The notes beneath the pieces were generated by a model. The model was given only the letters and a program-made list of their open reading frames with translations. It was not told the origin of the DNA and made no database searches. The translations under genes and the position numbers were made by a program. From positions 1,674,001-1,738,000 of the forward strand of contig NZ_CAKLCM010000002.1 of NCBI RefSeq assembly GCF_921292975.1: a DNA stretch of 64,000 nt, given 5' to 3'. This document shows, one piece after another, positions 28,774-38,771 of the stretch. Positions within the stretch are counted from its first letter, which is position 1. Each line of letters begins with the position of its first letter. This stretch comes from Vibrio hippocampi. GTDB lineage: Bacteria; Pseudomonadota; Gammaproteobacteria; Enterobacterales; Vibrionaceae.

Positions 28774-29124
28774 TTATGACTCCCTCAAAAAATTTATAAC
28801 ATTTTAAAACCATGCGAATACGAATTTATCCATTCACTATATCTAAACAATCCCTGTTAACCAACGGAACAATATGAACATAATGTTATATTGTGGTGGA
28901 TTTCCTAGCAAGAAATCGTGCAAGCACGTATTCCCACCTATTCGCGGCACATTAGCACCCTGATCTTTTCAGTTAGGTTATTAATCAATACCTTAAAGGT
29001 GGTCGAGTAATAGCTACGGGGATTGGTATATCGAACGTGGGATTGCAACGAGTGGCGAACGTCTGGTAATTCATGGCGCTGTCTCTACTGTAAGCCTATA
29101 TTGAGACAGGGTTCAGAAACGACA
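28774..29124. other. Array-to-tRNA junction with a possible transposase relic
   Basis: This stretch has no intact gene. At about 29015-29095, conceptual plus-strand frames read ATGIGISNVGLQRVAN and then, one base shifted, SGERLVIHGAVSTV. Together they resemble the end of IS110-type transposases (GISKRGD.YLR.LLIHGA). This suggests a frameshifted fragment of an insertion sequence, but the match is weak. Confidence 0.3.
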
Positions 29125-29157
29125 AAGGCGATGTAACTCTGAGAGTTACATCGCCTT
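29125..29157 (-). terminator. Terminator of tRNA-Arg
   Basis: AAGGCGATGTAACTCT and AGAGTTACATCGCCTT form a perfect stem of about 14-16 bases with a tiny loop, ten bases beyond the tRNA CCA on the minus strand. Confidence 0.75.
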
Positions 29158-29166
29158 CTAAATGAA

Positions 29167-29243
29167 TGGCACGCCCTGAAGGATTCGAACCTTCGACCAC
29201 ATCCTTAGAAGGGACGTGCTCTATCCAGCTGAGCTAAGGGCGC
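29167..29243 (-). tRNA. tRNA-Arg (anticodon UCU)
   Basis: The minus strand reads GCGCCCTTAGCTCAGCTGG at the 5' end, has the anticodon stem CGTCC/GGATG with loop CTTCTAA (anticodon TCT), the T arm GGTTCGAATCC, and ends GGGCGTGCCA with an encoded CCA. It is 77 bases long and close to E. coli argU, which also lies by folD. It decodes AGA. It stands at the border of the accessory region, and tRNA genes are frequent integration points, although no duplicated tRNA end was seen. Confidence 0.97.
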
Positions 29244-29461
29244 GCTACAGGAAGAGGATTATACGAGTTGAGCGGGGTAAATCAATGGCTTTATGGCAAT
29301 CAAGGGTTTAAATGCACAAAAAAAACTCAACAGATAAAGAAAGGGACAAATTTGCAGCAAGGCAAACGTTTGCTTTGTAGCTTTAGAAATGGTTTTCTGC
29401 GACAATGCACACAAAAATAACAGGCAATTAACTTTTACTACTTCGTTGCTCAAGGAAAACT

Positions 29462-30325
29462 ATGACTGCGCAAAATATTGATGGGAAATTGATTTCTCAA
29501 ACGGTCCGCTCAGAAGTGGCGGCGCGTGTTAAAGCTCGCACGGATGCTGGATTACGAGCACCAGGTTTGGCTGTCGTTCTAGTCGGGGAAGACCCTGCCT
29601 CTCAAGTTTACGTCGGCAGTAAGCGTCGAGCGTGTGAAGAAGTTGGCTTTGTTTCTAAGTCTTTTGACCTGCCTGCCAATGCTGCTCAAGAACAGTTGCT
29701 TGAGTTAGTTGACCAGCTCAATAACGACCCTGAGGTAGACGGTATTTTGGTACAGCTTCCATTACCCGCAGGTATCGATACGACCCATGTTTTAGAGCGC
29801 ATTATTCCCGAGAAAGACGTTGACGGTTTCCACCCTTATAACGTCGGGCGACTGGCTCAGCGTATTCCTAAGCTCCGTTCTTGTACACCAAAAGGCATTG
29901 TCACCCTACTTGAGCGCTACAACATTCAGATGCGCGGCAAGCATGCGGTGATTGTCGGTGCTTCTAACATCGTTGGTCGTCCAATGACACTAGAGTTGCT
30001 GCTGGCGGGCTGTACGACCACAACTTGCCACCGCTTTACCAAAGATTTAGAGAGCCATGTCCGCCAAGCGGATTTGGTGGTGGTTGCTGTGGGTAAACCT
30101 CACTTCATCCCCGGTGAGTGGATCAAACCCGGTGCCGTGGTGGTCGATGTCGGTATTAACCGCTTAGAAGATGGATCACTTGTCGGCGATGTCGATTACA
30201 AAGTCGCCAAAGAGAATGCAAGTTTTATCACACCGGTTCCGGGTGGCGTCGGTCCTATGACGGTGGCGAGTCTGATCGAGAACACCATGATTGCTTGCGA
30301 GCAGTTCCATACGCCGAAAAAATAG
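29462..30325 (+). CDS. folD: Methylenetetrahydrofolate dehydrogenase/cyclohydrolase FolD
   Basis: FolD interconverts methylene-, methenyl- and formyl-tetrahydrofolate using NADP+. This 287-residue protein has the catalytic lysine in [15 protein letters not shown] (K56), the [17 protein letters not shown]-terminal signature and the nucleotide loop [15 protein letters not shown]. An AAGGAAAAC ribosome site precedes the ATG. It is divergent from tRNA-Arg and ends at a strong bidirectional terminator. It feeds the same one-carbon pool as PurU in this window. Confidence 0.98.
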   Translation: MTAQNIDGKLISQTVRSEVAARVKARTDAGLRAPGLAVVLVGEDPASQVYVGSKRRACEEVGFVSKSFDLPANAAQEQLLELVDQLNNDPEVDGILVQLPLPAGIDTTHVLERIIPEKDVDGFHPYNVGRLAQRIPKLRSCTPKGIVTLLERYNIQMRGKHAVIVGASNIVGRPMTLELLLAGCTTTTCHRFTKDLESHVRQADLVVVAVGKPHFIPGEWIKPGAVVVDVGINRLEDGSLVGDVDYKVAKENASFITPVPGGVGPMTVASLIENTMIACEQFHTPKK

Positions 30326-30361
30326 TGCGTGTTCACCGCTTTTAACGACCATTCAAACCGC

Positions 30362-30392
30362 AAAAAGGCGAGATACTCTCTCGCCTTTTTCT
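30362..30392. terminator. Bidirectional terminator between folD and mltB
   Basis: AAAAAGGCGAGA and TCTCGCCTTTTT form a 12-base stem with T-runs on both strands. Confidence 0.9.
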
Positions 30393-30432
30393 TTATCTTG
30401 CCCGTTTTATTTTCTAACCAACGCCATCACGA

Positions 30433-31410
30433 CTAATCCATAACGATACGGTCAGCTAAGTGACTCACCGCAAGGGCAAAGTAGTACGAACGATTCCAGC
30501 GCATCAGCACATTGTAGTTGTTATACACTAGATAACTACGACCGTTATCATCATCCGGCATGATAAGCCAAGCTTTGATGTCTTCATCTAGGGTTGGTAA
30601 TGCTCTGCCGTCATAGCGAGTGATACCCAATTTAGACCACTCCGCTAAAAATTTACCTTTGCTTGCTTCACGACCCTGCAACTCTGGGGAGATACCTGCT
30701 GGTACTTTTACCTGTCTGCCCCAAGTGTAGTTTTCATCCCAACCTGAGCCTGAAAGGTAGTTAGCTGTGGACGCAAACACATCCGCTTTGGTGTTCCAGA
30801 TATCTTTTTTGCCATCGCCATTACCATCAGCCGCGAAAGTTAAAAACGAACTCGGCATAAATTGACACTGCCCCATTGCGCCGGCCCAAGAACCTTTCAT
30901 CTTATCCGGTGAAATATGACCTTGTTGCAGAATATTCAAAGCGGCTAGCGCCTCTTTGCGGAAGAACGCCTCACGACGTCCCTCATAGGCAAGGGTCGAT
31001 AGCGCATCAATCACGCGGTAATTGCCAGTGAACTTACCAAAGTTACTCTCAACACCCCATAGGGCAACGATAAACCTCGGTTGTACGCCATACTCATCAC
31101 CAATGCGCTTTAGGTCGCTGTAGTGTTGTTGGTACAGTTGTTTGGCTTGTTTTACTTTCCAATCGGGTACCGCTCTGGGGATATATTCATCAAGCGTCAG
31201 TTTTTTCTCTGGCTGGTTTCTATCTGCCGTTACAGCGCGGGGTTTAAACTCTACCCCTTGAAACGCCTCGGAAAGAATGGACTCAGAGATCCCCTGCTCT
31301 CTCGCTTCTTGTTTCAGTCCATTAACGTAGTCATCAAAGGTGCCTTTGTCACTTGCAAACGCATTTAAAGAAAGCGCTGCACCTAGCATTACTGACAATA
31401 ATTTCTTCAC
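30433..31410 (-). CDS. mltB: Lytic murein transglycosylase B
   Basis: MltB cleaves the glycan strand of peptidoglycan to form anhydromuramyl ends. This 325-residue protein starts with GTG at 31410 behind AGGGAGAA and has a signal peptide (MKKLLSVMLGAALSLNAFA). The catalytic glutamate lies in ALWGVESNFGKFTG. Other family blocks are SWAGAMGQCQFMPSSF and DGNGDGKKDIWN. There is no lipobox, so unlike E. coli MltB it looks soluble in the periplasm. Its place beside ycgL and min genes is conserved in Vibrio. Confidence 0.93.
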   Translation of the reverse strand: MKKLLSVMLGAALSLNAFASDKGTFDDYVNGLKQEAREQGISESILSEAFQGVEFKPRAVTADRNQPEKKLTLDEYIPRAVPDWKVKQAKQLYQQHYSDLKRIGDEYGVQPRFIVALWGVESNFGKFTGNYRVIDALSTLAYEGRREAFFRKEALAALNILQQGHISPDKMKGSWAGAMGQCQFMPSSFLTFAADGNGDGKKDIWNTKADVFASTANYLSGSGWDENYTWGRQVKVPAGISPELQGREASKGKFLAEWSKLGITRYDGRALPTLDEDIKAWLIMPDDDNGRSYLVYNNYNVLMRWNRSYYFALAVSHLADRIVMD

Positions 31411-31446
31411 CCTATTCTCCCTGTAAAACGAAATTTGCAGCGTTAA

Positions 31447-31722
31447 CTATTGTTGCTGCGTTTTTCGCTGTTTGTATTCATCAAGTAAGTTTTCAGTTGG
31501 TGGTGGTAATTGTAGAAAAAAGCCCTGCTCCTCTATCGACTGCTTGACCTTCACTACATCAACCTGTGCTAACTCTCTGTTGGCTAAATTCACCACCATC
31601 ACTAAGGTTGCTTTGCCAAAGGTCTCCATCAAGGCTTCCGGAACCGGAGAGAAGTCATCTTTTTTGGCAATGTAGAGGTAAGCCCCTTCTTTTTTTGCGC
31701 TTTTATATATGGAACAAAGCAT
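31447..31722 (-). CDS. ycgL: YcgL domain-containing protein
   Basis: This 91-residue protein starts at 31722 ([20 protein letters not shown]), which is the standard YcgL start; reading from 31785 would add unlikely residues. The later stretch [29 protein letters not shown] is also typical. The family is found beside minC in many gammaproteobacteria. Its molecular function is unknown. It is transcribed away from minC, and mltB follows 37 bases later. Confidence 0.9.
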   Translation of the reverse strand: MLCSIYKSAKKEGAYLYIAKKDDFSPVPEALMETFGKATLVMVVNLANRELAQVDVVKVKQSIEEQGFFLQLPPPTENLLDEYKQRKTQQQ

Positions 31723-31958
31723 GAAAATGTCTCTTATTTGACCGCTATTTTCGTCAATGCTGGCGACAGCGGTTTTGTGGATCAAAAATTTGAGGTTTAA
31801 GTACCTTTTACGTACAAGATAGCTTGCCGAGTCTAGTGTTGATAGATAACATGACTCACTCTATCCGCTGTACGTAACATAGCGGCTTTCAGTGCCTTTT
31901 GGCAACAACTGAAACAGAAATAAAAAGTAACCTCTTAGGCACAAGGAAGCGTTCATTA

Positions 31959-32621
31959 ATGTCCCAAAATCCAGATCTGAAAGGCAGTAGCTTTACCCTA
32001 TCGGTATTGCATCTTTCTGACAACGATGTCTCTAATGCGGTTCATTTTTTAAAACAAAAAATCGAACAAGCGCCTGCTTTTTTTGCTCATGCCCCCGTTG
32101 TTCTTAACATTACCCAAGTAGAGTCAGATATCGACTTTCTCGCTTTGAAGTTAGGTATTGAGGAACTAGGCATGATCCCGGTCGGCGTCGCTGGCAGCAA
32201 GGACAAAAGAACCCAAACATTGGTATCGGAAGCTGGACTTGCCGTCATGACAGCGAGCAAAGCACCCGCTGTGGCACCAGCGAAGATGGAACCGGTACAG
32301 ATTGTCCGTTCTCCGGTTCGCTCGGGACAGCAAATTTATGCCAAGGATCGCGACTTGGTGATCCTAAACCATGTCAGTGCGGGCGCAGAGGTAATCGCCG
32401 ATGGTACGATACATATCCATGGCAAACTGCGTGGACGGGCGATAGCGGGCGCCAGTGGCTCAACCGAAGCCAAGATAATTTGTAACGATTTACAACCAGA
32501 GCTGGTTTCAATTGCTGGACACTACTGGCTCAGTGATCAAATTGAAAGTGAATATTGGGGTAAAAAGGTCATGTTTGGACTGACAGACGGCACCTTACGC
32601 TTTGATATTCTCACAATATAA
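31959..32621 (+). CDS. minC: Septum site-determining protein MinC
   Basis: MinC blocks FtsZ ring formation away from midcell. The ATG at 31959 ([19 protein letters not shown]) gives 220 residues, as in V. cholerae; an upstream start at 31899 is less likely. The N-terminal FtsZ-inhibiting domain is residues 1-100 and the C-terminal beta-helix that binds MinD starts near [20 protein letters not shown] and includes [20 protein letters not shown]. It is the first gene of minCDE, with minD 21 bases downstream. Confidence 0.97.
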   Translation: MSQNPDLKGSSFTLSVLHLSDNDVSNAVHFLKQKIEQAPAFFAHAPVVLNITQVESDIDFLALKLGIEELGMIPVGVAGSKDKRTQTLVSEAGLAVMTASKAPAVAPAKMEPVQIVRSPVRSGQQIYAKDRDLVILNHVSAGAEVIADGTIHIHGKLRGRAIAGASGSTEAKIICNDLQPELVSIAGHYWLSDQIESEYWGKKVMFGLTDGTLRFDILTI

Positions 32622-32642
32622 ATAACTAAGGAAAAACGAATA

Positions 32643-33455
32643 ATGGCACGCATTATTGTTGTAACGTCAGGAAAAGGTGGCGTAGGTAAAACCACCTCTA
32701 GTGCGGCAATCGCATCTGGCCTTGCACTCAAAGGCAAGAAAACCGCGGTTATCGACTTCGATATCGGTCTACGTAACCTTGACCTAATTATGGGCTGTGA
32801 ACGTCGTGTGGTTTATGATTTTGTCAACGTGATTAATGGTGAAGCTACCCTTAATCAGGCGCTTATCAAAGACAAACGCAACGCAAATCTGTTCATTCTA
32901 CCCGCTTCACAAACCCGCGATAAAGATGCACTGACTCATGAAGGTGTACGTCGAGTGTTGGATGAACTGGATGAGATGGGCTTTGACTTTGTTATCTGCG
33001 ATTCACCAGCGGGTATTGAGCAAGGTGCGTTAATGGCACTTTACTTTGCCGATGAAGCCATTGTGACCACGAACCCAGAAGTCTCTTCTGTGCGTGACTC
33101 AGACCGTATCCTTGGTATTTTGGACTCTAAGTCTCGTCGCTCTGAAGAGGGTCTTGAGCCGGTTAAGCAGCACCTACTTTTGACTCGCTATAACCCGGGT
33201 CGTGTCAACCTTGGTGAAATGCTTTCTGTACAAGACGTTGAAGATATCCTACATATTTCTCTATTGGGTGTGATTCCTGAGAGCCAAGCAGTACTCAATG
33301 CTTCCAACAAGGGTGTGCCGGTTATTTTTGATACCGAATCTGACGCAGGTATGGCTTATTCCGATACGGTTGAGCGCCTACTGGGAGAACAAGTAGACTT
33401 TCGCTTCCTTACTGAGGAAAAGAAAGGGATCTTTAAACGTCTATTTGGGGGATAA
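32643..33455 (+). CDS. minD: Septum site-determining ATPase MinD
   Basis: MinD is the membrane-cycling ATPase that carries MinC to the poles. This 270-residue protein has the deviant Walker [10 protein letters not shown] (10-18) and switch motif [20 protein letters not shown]. It ends in the amphipathic membrane-targeting helix [12 protein letters not shown] ribosome site AAGGAAAAACG lies upstream. Its stop codon overlaps the minE start region (TAATGATG). Confidence 0.98.
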   Translation: MARIIVVTSGKGGVGKTTSSAAIASGLALKGKKTAVIDFDIGLRNLDLIMGCERRVVYDFVNVINGEATLNQALIKDKRNANLFILPASQTRDKDALTHEGVRRVLDELDEMGFDFVICDSPAGIEQGALMALYFADEAIVTTNPEVSSVRDSDRILGILDSKSRRSEEGLEPVKQHLLLTRYNPGRVNLGEMLSVQDVEDILHISLLGVIPESQAVLNASNKGVPVIFDTESDAGMAYSDTVERLLGEQVDFRFLTEEKKGIFKRLFGG

Positions 33456-33457
33456 TG

Positions 33458-33721
33458 ATGTCGTTACTAGAATTTTTTCGACCGCAGAAAAAGAGCTCTG
33501 CAAACCTAGCAAAAGAACGACTACAGATTATCGTTGCAGAACGTCGTAGCGGTGGTTCGCCTTCTCCTTCCTATTTGCCTCAGCTAAAGCAAGATATTTT
33601 GGCTGCCATTGGCAAGTATGTCGATGTTGATCCATCAATGGTCGATCTCACTTTTGAACACAAAGATGATGATATTTCGGTGTTGGAACTTAACATCCAA
33701 CTACCTGAAGACGATAAGTAA
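33458..33721 (+). CDS. minE: Cell division topological specificity factor MinE
   Basis: MinE drives the MinCD oscillation by stimulating MinD ATP hydrolysis. The ATG at 33458 is preferred ([20 protein letters not shown]), giving 87 residues; an ATG at 33455 overlaps the minD stop. The MinD-contact helix [16 protein letters not shown] and the C-terminal topological domain ([17 protein letters not shown]) are clear. The operon ends at a terminator 27 bases on. Confidence 0.97.
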   Translation: MSLLEFFRPQKKSSANLAKERLQIIVAERRSGGSPSPSYLPQLKQDILAAIGKYVDVDPSMVDLTFEHKDDDISVLELNIQLPEDDK

Positions 33722-33747
33722 CCGAACTTATCCCATCGAAAATAAAA

Positions 33748-33778
33748 CAAAAGGGCTCATTTGAGCCCTTTTGTTTGT
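33748..33778. terminator. Bidirectional terminator between minE and rnd
   Basis: AAAAGGGCTC and GAGCCCTTTT form a ten-base stem with a four-base loop between convergent genes. Confidence 0.9.
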
Positions 33779-33792
33779 CTATGAACAAGACA

Positions 33793-34911
33793 CTAATCCA
33801 TCGCTTTCTCAAGTTTTTGACCCAAGAGTTCAAGTCGCCAGCTTTGCATCACATCCGGTGTTTTCTCTTCACTTCGATCATATTTCCAGATCCATGACAA
33901 ATATTGGTTTAGCTGTTTCTTAGACGCTAAAAATTCCGTCGCAAGACCTGTCTCTTCTGAGACTTGTTTAACGGCATCTTTCAAACACTTAAAAATCTGT
34001 TTATAGCCCTGAAAATCCATCAAACGCTCTATTTTCTCTGGGTACTCTGCTTCAGGAGTCTGCTGAGCTTTTTTCACTATACTCGCAATGCGTTCTCCAT
34101 GGCGACGAATCGCTCTTGGGTCCATGCCCTGCTCTTCCATCTGCTGCGGTTTTTTCAGACCAAAACGAGCCACATTCCACAAGTCTTGCTCTTTAACGAC
34201 AAAATTTAACGCCAAATCACGCTTTAACGCCTCTTTGACCCGCCATTTAGCCAACGGCTTTAAGATCGCAAGCTGCTTTGGTGACAGCTGCCACGCGCCC
34301 TTAATATCTAAGTAAGCGTTCTGAACATTGGGGGCTTTGCCACGCTTGTTTGCTTGCATTTGTGACTCTTGCAATGCTGCTTCCGTCCACTGTTTTTCAT
34401 CCAGTTGCGCTTGCAGTTGATGATACAAAGGCCAGAGATAGAACACATCGGCAGCGGCGTAATCTAGCTGCTTATCCGTTAGCGGTCTTGCCACCCAGTC
34501 AGCCCTTGATTCACTTTTATCCAGTTCAACATTGAGATAGTTATCCACCAGAGCAGCAAAGCCCGTCGATAAACCAAAGCCCAAAAACGCCGCCATGATT
34601 TGAGTATCAATCATGGGGGTCGGCATCGTGCCAAATTCATTGAAAAAGACTTCCAGATCTTCACCACATGCGTGTAAGACTTTCATCACCGATGTGTCTT
34701 TGAGCAGTTCGACAAAAGGTTCAAACTCAGTAATGGTCAAAGGGTCGATAAGCGACAGAGTCTGACCATCATAAAGTTGGATCAGTCCAAGCTTAGGATA
34801 AAAAGTACGGATGCGAACAAACTCCGTATCCAGCATAATTACATCGGCTTGACGGGCTTGCTCACAGACAGAGGCAAGGTCACTGTTGTCGGTTATTATT
34901 TGATAATTCAC
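33793..34911 (-). CDS. rnd: Ribonuclease D
   Basis: RNase D trims the 3' ends of tRNA and other stable RNA precursors. A GTG at 34911 is the likely start (NYQIITDNSDLASVCEQA follows), with AGAGAG six bases upstream, giving 372 residues. The DEDD exonuclease motifs are visible in VIMLDTEFVRIRTF, LHACGEDLEVF and LDYAAADVFYLWPLY. Two HRDC-type helical domains occupy the C-terminal half (LAILKPLAKWRVKEA and others). Gene order rnd-fadD is normal for Vibrio. Confidence 0.95.
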   Translation of the reverse strand: MNYQIITDNSDLASVCEQARQADVIMLDTEFVRIRTFYPKLGLIQLYDGQTLSLIDPLTITEFEPFVELLKDTSVMKVLHACGEDLEVFFNEFGTMPTPMIDTQIMAAFLGFGLSTGFAALVDNYLNVELDKSESRADWVARPLTDKQLDYAAADVFYLWPLYHQLQAQLDEKQWTEAALQESQMQANKRGKAPNVQNAYLDIKGAWQLSPKQLAILKPLAKWRVKEALKRDLALNFVVKEQDLWNVARFGLKKPQQMEEQGMDPRAIRRHGERIASIVKKAQQTPEAEYPEKIERLMDFQGYKQIFKCLKDAVKQVSEETGLATEFLASKKQLNQYLSWIWKYDRSEEKTPDVMQSWRLELLGQKLEKAMD

Positions 34912-34986
34912 GTAATCTCTCTTTGACCAGTCAAAATACAATGCCAGCGGTTAGGCTGGCATTGTATCACTAAATGTAACGGCGAG

Positions 34987-36696
34987 TTAATGAGCGTCAG
35001 TGCTTTGTGACAATTTGCTTAGTTTTGCGTCGTTTTCTTCACGCAATACACGGCGTAGGATTTTACCAACGTTACTTTTCGGTAAGTCCTCTCTAAATTC
35101 AACCCGCTTAGGGACTTTATAGCCGGTCAAGTGCTTGCGGCAATGTTCGATCACTTCTTCTTTGGTCAACGAACTGTCTTTTTTCACCACATAGACCTTA
35201 ACCAATTCACCCGAAACTTCATGAGGTTCACCTATTGCGGCAACCTCAAGCACCTTGTCATTGAGTGCAATCACATCTTCAATTTCATTAGGGTAAACGT
35301 TAAAGCCAGAAACCAGAATCATATCTTTCTTGCGGTCAACAATATGCAAGAAGCCCTCTTCATCGAACTTCACGATATCACCGGTGGAGAGCCAACCATC
35401 CTGATCAATGACTTCCTTGGTTGCCTCTGCACGCTGCCAGTAGCCTTGCATGACCTGCGGACCTCGGACTTGCAGTTCACCAACTTGATCATTGCCGACC
35501 ACGTTGCCTTCTTCATCCACAATACGCACTTCGGTCGAGGGAACCGGCAATCCAATGGAACCATTATAGGCGTCAAGATCATGAGGATAAGCGGCAACAA
35601 GCGGAGAGCACTCCGTCAAACCATAGCCTTCTAACAGTATGCCGCCAGTAGTCTTTTTCCACTGTTCTGCAACCGCACGCTGCACCGCCATACCACCACC
35701 CACAGAGAGGTTAAGACCGCGGAAATCCAACTCATGGAAATCTTCATTATTGAGTAAGGCGTTAAACAGGGTGTTCACTCCCGTAATCGCAGTGAATGGG
35801 TACTTTTGCAGCTCTTTAACGAAGGCTGGAATATCACGCGGATTGGTAATCAACAGGTTTTGACCACCCATTTCAACAAACAACAAGCAGTTAACCGTCA
35901 GTGCAAACACGTGATAAAGCGGCAATGCCGTCACAATCATCTCGCGACCTTCATGCAAAACGGGGGCATAGTTGCCCTTGGCTTGCATTACGTTCGCAAT
36001 CATATTGCGGTGACTGAGAATCGCCCCTTTAGCGACGCCCGTTGTTCCACCGGTATACTGCAAGAACGCAATATCATCACCAGACATAAAGGGTTTTACA
36101 TACTGTAATCTACGACCTTTACGCAGGGCTTTTCGAAAAGAGATCGCGCCCGGCAGGTCATACTTTGGCACCATACCTTTCACATACTTAACGACAAAAT
36201 CGACCACCGTGCCTTTTGCTCTCGGCAACATCTGACCAAGGCTGGTCAATACGACGTGCTTAATGGGCGTCTTATCGACCACTTGCTCAAGCGTATTAGC
36301 GAAGTTAGAAACAATCACGATCGCTTTAGCGTCAGCATCATTTAGTTGATGTTCTAGCTCTCGTGGGGTGTAAAGAGGGTTAACGTTAACCGCTATCAAA
36401 CCGGCGCGAAGGATCCCAAACAAAGCGATGGGATATTGCAGCAGGTTTGGCATCATGATGGCGACTCGGTCACCTTTCTTGAGCTTGAGGTCATTTTGCA
36501 AATAAGCAGCAAATGCGCGGCTGCGCTCCTCAAGTTTACGGAACGTCATCACCGAGCCCATATTAACGAAAGCGGGCTGGTCTGCGAACTTGTGAACCGA
36601 TTGTTCAAACATTTCGACCAGTGAAAGATACTGGTCCGGATTAATTTGCTCTGGCACGTCGCTTGGGTATCGTGAAAGCCACGGTTTATCTGCCAT
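34987..36696 (-). CDS. fadD: Long-chain fatty acid-CoA ligase FadD
   Basis: FadD activates fatty acids to acyl-CoA at the inner membrane for beta-oxidation or lipid use. The ATG at 36696 has an excellent AAGGAG site, giving 569 residues. The AMP-binding signature is [17 protein letters not shown]; other motifs are [29 protein letters not shown] and the C-terminal lysine motif [15 protein letters not shown]. No convincing FadR site was found in the short upstream region by eye. Confidence 0.97.
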   Translation of the reverse strand: MADKPWLSRYPSDVPEQINPDQYLSLVEMFEQSVHKFADQPAFVNMGSVMTFRKLEERSRAFAAYLQNDLKLKKGDRVAIMMPNLLQYPIALFGILRAGLIAVNVNPLYTPRELEHQLNDADAKAIVIVSNFANTLEQVVDKTPIKHVVLTSLGQMLPRAKGTVVDFVVKYVKGMVPKYDLPGAISFRKALRKGRRLQYVKPFMSGDDIAFLQYTGGTTGVAKGAILSHRNMIANVMQAKGNYAPVLHEGREMIVTALPLYHVFALTVNCLLFVEMGGQNLLITNPRDIPAFVKELQKYPFTAITGVNTLFNALLNNEDFHELDFRGLNLSVGGGMAVQRAVAEQWKKTTGGILLEGYGLTECSPLVAAYPHDLDAYNGSIGLPVPSTEVRIVDEEGNVVGNDQVGELQVRGPQVMQGYWQRAEATKEVIDQDGWLSTGDIVKFDEEGFLHIVDRKKDMILVSGFNVYPNEIEDVIALNDKVLEVAAIGEPHEVSGELVKVYVVKKDSSLTKEEVIEHCRKHLTGYKVPKRVEFREDLPKSNVGKILRRVLREENDAKLSKLSQSTDAH

Positions 36697-36786
36697 GGGT
36701 ACTCCTTGGGTAACAGGTCTTTGTGTCACTTTTTTATTGTTCTTGCACAGCATAAATACTGTGGCACAAAAGACCCAAACAGTTGT

Positions 36787-37653
36787 TTAAATTTTGTTAA
36801 CTAACGTCAGTATTTGTTCAAATACCGGCCATGGCGATTCAAGGTGACAGTGATGGTCACCATCGACATAGACAATATTCGCCCGTGTTAATAACTCTAA
36901 ATATTGCGTCTGTTGCAACTGGCGATAACCTTGCCGACCCAAAATCACTAAATGAGGAACGGTGACCGACGCCATTAGTTGCTTTGAGTGTTGAGGGGTC
37001 ATGCGATAAATGGATTCACACTTAAGTCTTCTATCATGTCGCCAGTACCAAGCTTGCGTATCGGAACGCCAGATAACATCACGCTCGACAATGGGCGACA
37101 CCGTGTCGCAATCCAATTTTGTCGCCCGCATACGCATTTGCACCGCCATCTCAAAACTGGGCAGCTTCTTTGTTTCGCTACTGCGCCATTGTTTGCGACT
37201 TTGAATCGATGATTTAAGGCGAGCAACCACATGACTGTCGTCTTCTGCTATCGGGAAATGCCCTTCAATCTGAACCAATCCCGCGACCGATTCTGAAAAG
37301 CAGGCACTATAGCAACTTGCAATCAAAGCACCAAGTGAGTGACCTATCAAAACGGGCTTAACCGCCTGAATCTTGTCCAAAACCTGAGCTAAGTCGTCAA
37401 TATAATCAAAGAAGTGGTAATAATTGCTGTCGCTCTTATGGCTAGAGTGCCCATGCCCCGGTAGATCGAGCATAATCACACGCCAATTTTCACCGTGTTC
37501 CGCAATCAAGGATTGAAAAGGATGAAAACTGGCGAGATTGTCCATCCAACCATGAATAAAAACCAGCGTATGAACCGCCGGTTGCTGAGGAAGCCATTCA
37601 AGGTAAGCAATGGATTGATGCTGCGACAAGGCGAGCTCTTTGTGTTGCCACAT
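36787..37653 (-). CDS. Alpha/beta hydrolase
   Basis: This 288-residue protein starts at ATG 37653 (MWQHKELALSQHQ); a TTG further up is less likely. The alpha/beta hydrolase fold is shown by the oxyanion strand LVFIHGWMDNLASF, the nucleophile elbow LIGHSLGALIA (serine) and a C-terminal histidine in DGDHHCHLE. It is probably a cytoplasmic esterase; the gene is commonly found next to fadD in Vibrio, so lipid ester hydrolysis is plausible. The substrate is unknown. Confidence 0.85.
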   Translation of the reverse strand: MWQHKELALSQHQSIAYLEWLPQQPAVHTLVFIHGWMDNLASFHPFQSLIAEHGENWRVIMLDLPGHGHSSHKSDSNYYHFFDYIDDLAQVLDKIQAVKPVLIGHSLGALIASCYSACFSESVAGLVQIEGHFPIAEDDSHVVARLKSSIQSRKQWRSSETKKLPSFEMAVQMRMRATKLDCDTVSPIVERDVIWRSDTQAWYWRHDRRLKCESIYRMTPQHSKQLMASVTVPHLVILGRQGYRQLQQTQYLELLTRANIVYVDGDHHCHLESPWPVFEQILTLVNKI

Positions 37654-37665
37654 ACGATTTCTCAA

Positions 37666-37977
37666 TCAGATATAGAGGTCGACGCCAAGAAGTGCTTCTA
37701 GCTCTTCTCGTTTGGCGCGATTCATCACACTCATATATTCTTCCAGCGCTTTTCTAGAACGACCTTCTGGCAAGTCGTACTGCAAACGCGCCTTGTGAAT
37801 ATCCGCCTCAGACATCTGCTGCACGGAAGTCGACACAGCCTGAGCCACTTTGCTCACTTGAGTGGCATTGGATTGCTGAACCGTGCTGCTTTGTGCGACA
37901 GCGTTCTTGCTGGCTTTATTCGTTTTATTGGTTTTACGTTGCGTTGGGACGCTAGGTAAACCTTGAATCGAGACCAT
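37666..37977 (-). CDS. Conserved hypothetical protein
   Basis: This 103-residue basic protein is not recognised. Its first 55 residues are low-complexity, rich in T, N, K, S and Q (TQRKTNKTNKASKN), and likely disordered. The C-terminal half is helical and ordered: DIHKARLQYDLPEGRSRKALEEYM followed by RAKREELEALLGVDLYI. It lies twelve bases upstream of the alpha/beta hydrolase start and downstream of tsaB, possibly one transcript. No signal peptide. Confidence 0.7.
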   Translation of the reverse strand: MVSIQGLPSVPTQRKTNKTNKASKNAVAQSSTVQQSNATQVSKVAQAVSTSVQQMSEADIHKARLQYDLPEGRSRKALEEYMSVMNRAKREELEALLGVDLYI

Positions 37978-38032
37978 AATGACTACTCTAGAATCTTAAG
38001 CCTAACGGCAATACCCGCTAGGCTCTATTGTG

Positions 38033-38734
38033 TTATTCGCGACCGGGCAACTTTTTCCACGCCACGGTATCACGCAGATACACAGGCGAGGCTTGATCCG
38101 CTGACACCGTGTTGCCTTTTGCCAACTCGAATTGTGCCAAGAAAGCGATATCCTGCGCTTCTGGATAATTGACCGCCGACGCCGTTAATGCCAACGGCAG
38201 TGAAGTCAATGTGTCTTGGTAGGCGTCCCAACCCGTTCCAGCGGTAAACCATGAATGTTGATCTTGCTCCATCTGCTCAACCAGTGTCGCAGGTGGGATC
38301 ACACATTCCGCATCAAAGGATGCCCAATCACCGTTGTCCTCGCGGATATAACGACCCCAGTAAACCTCACTCATTCGTGCATCAATGGCACTGGCAACCG
38401 CAGTCGCGCCTTGTTCGCGATAAGCACCTTGCGCCATCGCTTTTAAGGTTGAGACCCCTATCATGGGCAGATCGGCACCAAAACCCAAACCTTGGGCGAT
38501 ACCAATACAGATACGAACACCGGTAAAACTGCCCGGTCCTTGCGCAAATGCCAGCGCATCTAACTCTGATAAGGTTAGACCAGCTTCTTTAAGCAGTTCA
38601 TCGACCATAGGCAGCACTTTTTTTGTATGGTCTCGAGGGGCAAGTTCACTGCGAGTCGTGACTTTATCGCCAATCAGTAATGCCACTGAGCACTTTTCGG
38701 TTGCGGTATCAATGGCTAGAATTTTATCTGTCAT
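38033..38734 (-). CDS. tsaB: tRNA threonylcarbamoyladenosine biosynthesis protein TsaB
   Basis: TsaB is the scaffold partner of TsaD in forming t6A37 on ANN-decoding tRNAs. This 233-residue protein starts [20 protein letters not shown] and has the family block [24 protein letters not shown] near 60-85. It keeps the ASKHA fold but, as usual for TsaB, lacks the metal-binding residues of TsaD. It follows yoaA by 37 bases in the same direction, as in E. coli. Confidence 0.95.
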   Translation of the reverse strand: MTDKILAIDTATEKCSVALLIGDKVTTRSELAPRDHTKKVLPMVDELLKEAGLTLSELDALAFAQGPGSFTGVRICIGIAQGLGFGADLPMIGVSTLKAMAQGAYREQGATAVASAIDARMSEVYWGRYIREDNGDWASFDAECVIPPATLVEQMEQDQHSWFTAGTGWDAYQDTLTSLPLALTASAVNYPEAQDIAFLAQFELAKGNTVSADQASPVYLRDTVAWKKLPGRE

Positions 38735-38771
38735 CGTATTCTCTATACGTTATTGCTATTGCTCATAATTA

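Larger units (their letters stand above)
22571..28775. mobile_element. Integron cassette array lacking an integrase (CALIN)
   Basis: Nine small gene cassettes are separated by attC sites resembling the V. cholerae repeat. Six sites share the minus-strand core CGCAACGC preceded by GATT or a close variant, and followed by TGG/CGG. Cassette genes read on the minus strand except the toxin-antitoxin pair. No intI gene occurs in the window and no neighbour (infC, rpmI, rplT) of the usual Vibrio superintegron is present, so this appears to be a detached array, inserted between a broken efflux gene and tRNA-Arg. The cassettes are more A/T-rich than the flanking core genes. Confidence 0.85.

Noticed and set aside
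22571-29166. Integron integrase or phage-type integrase near the array
   Set aside because: All open frames over 60 codons were considered and none has tyrosine-recombinase motifs.
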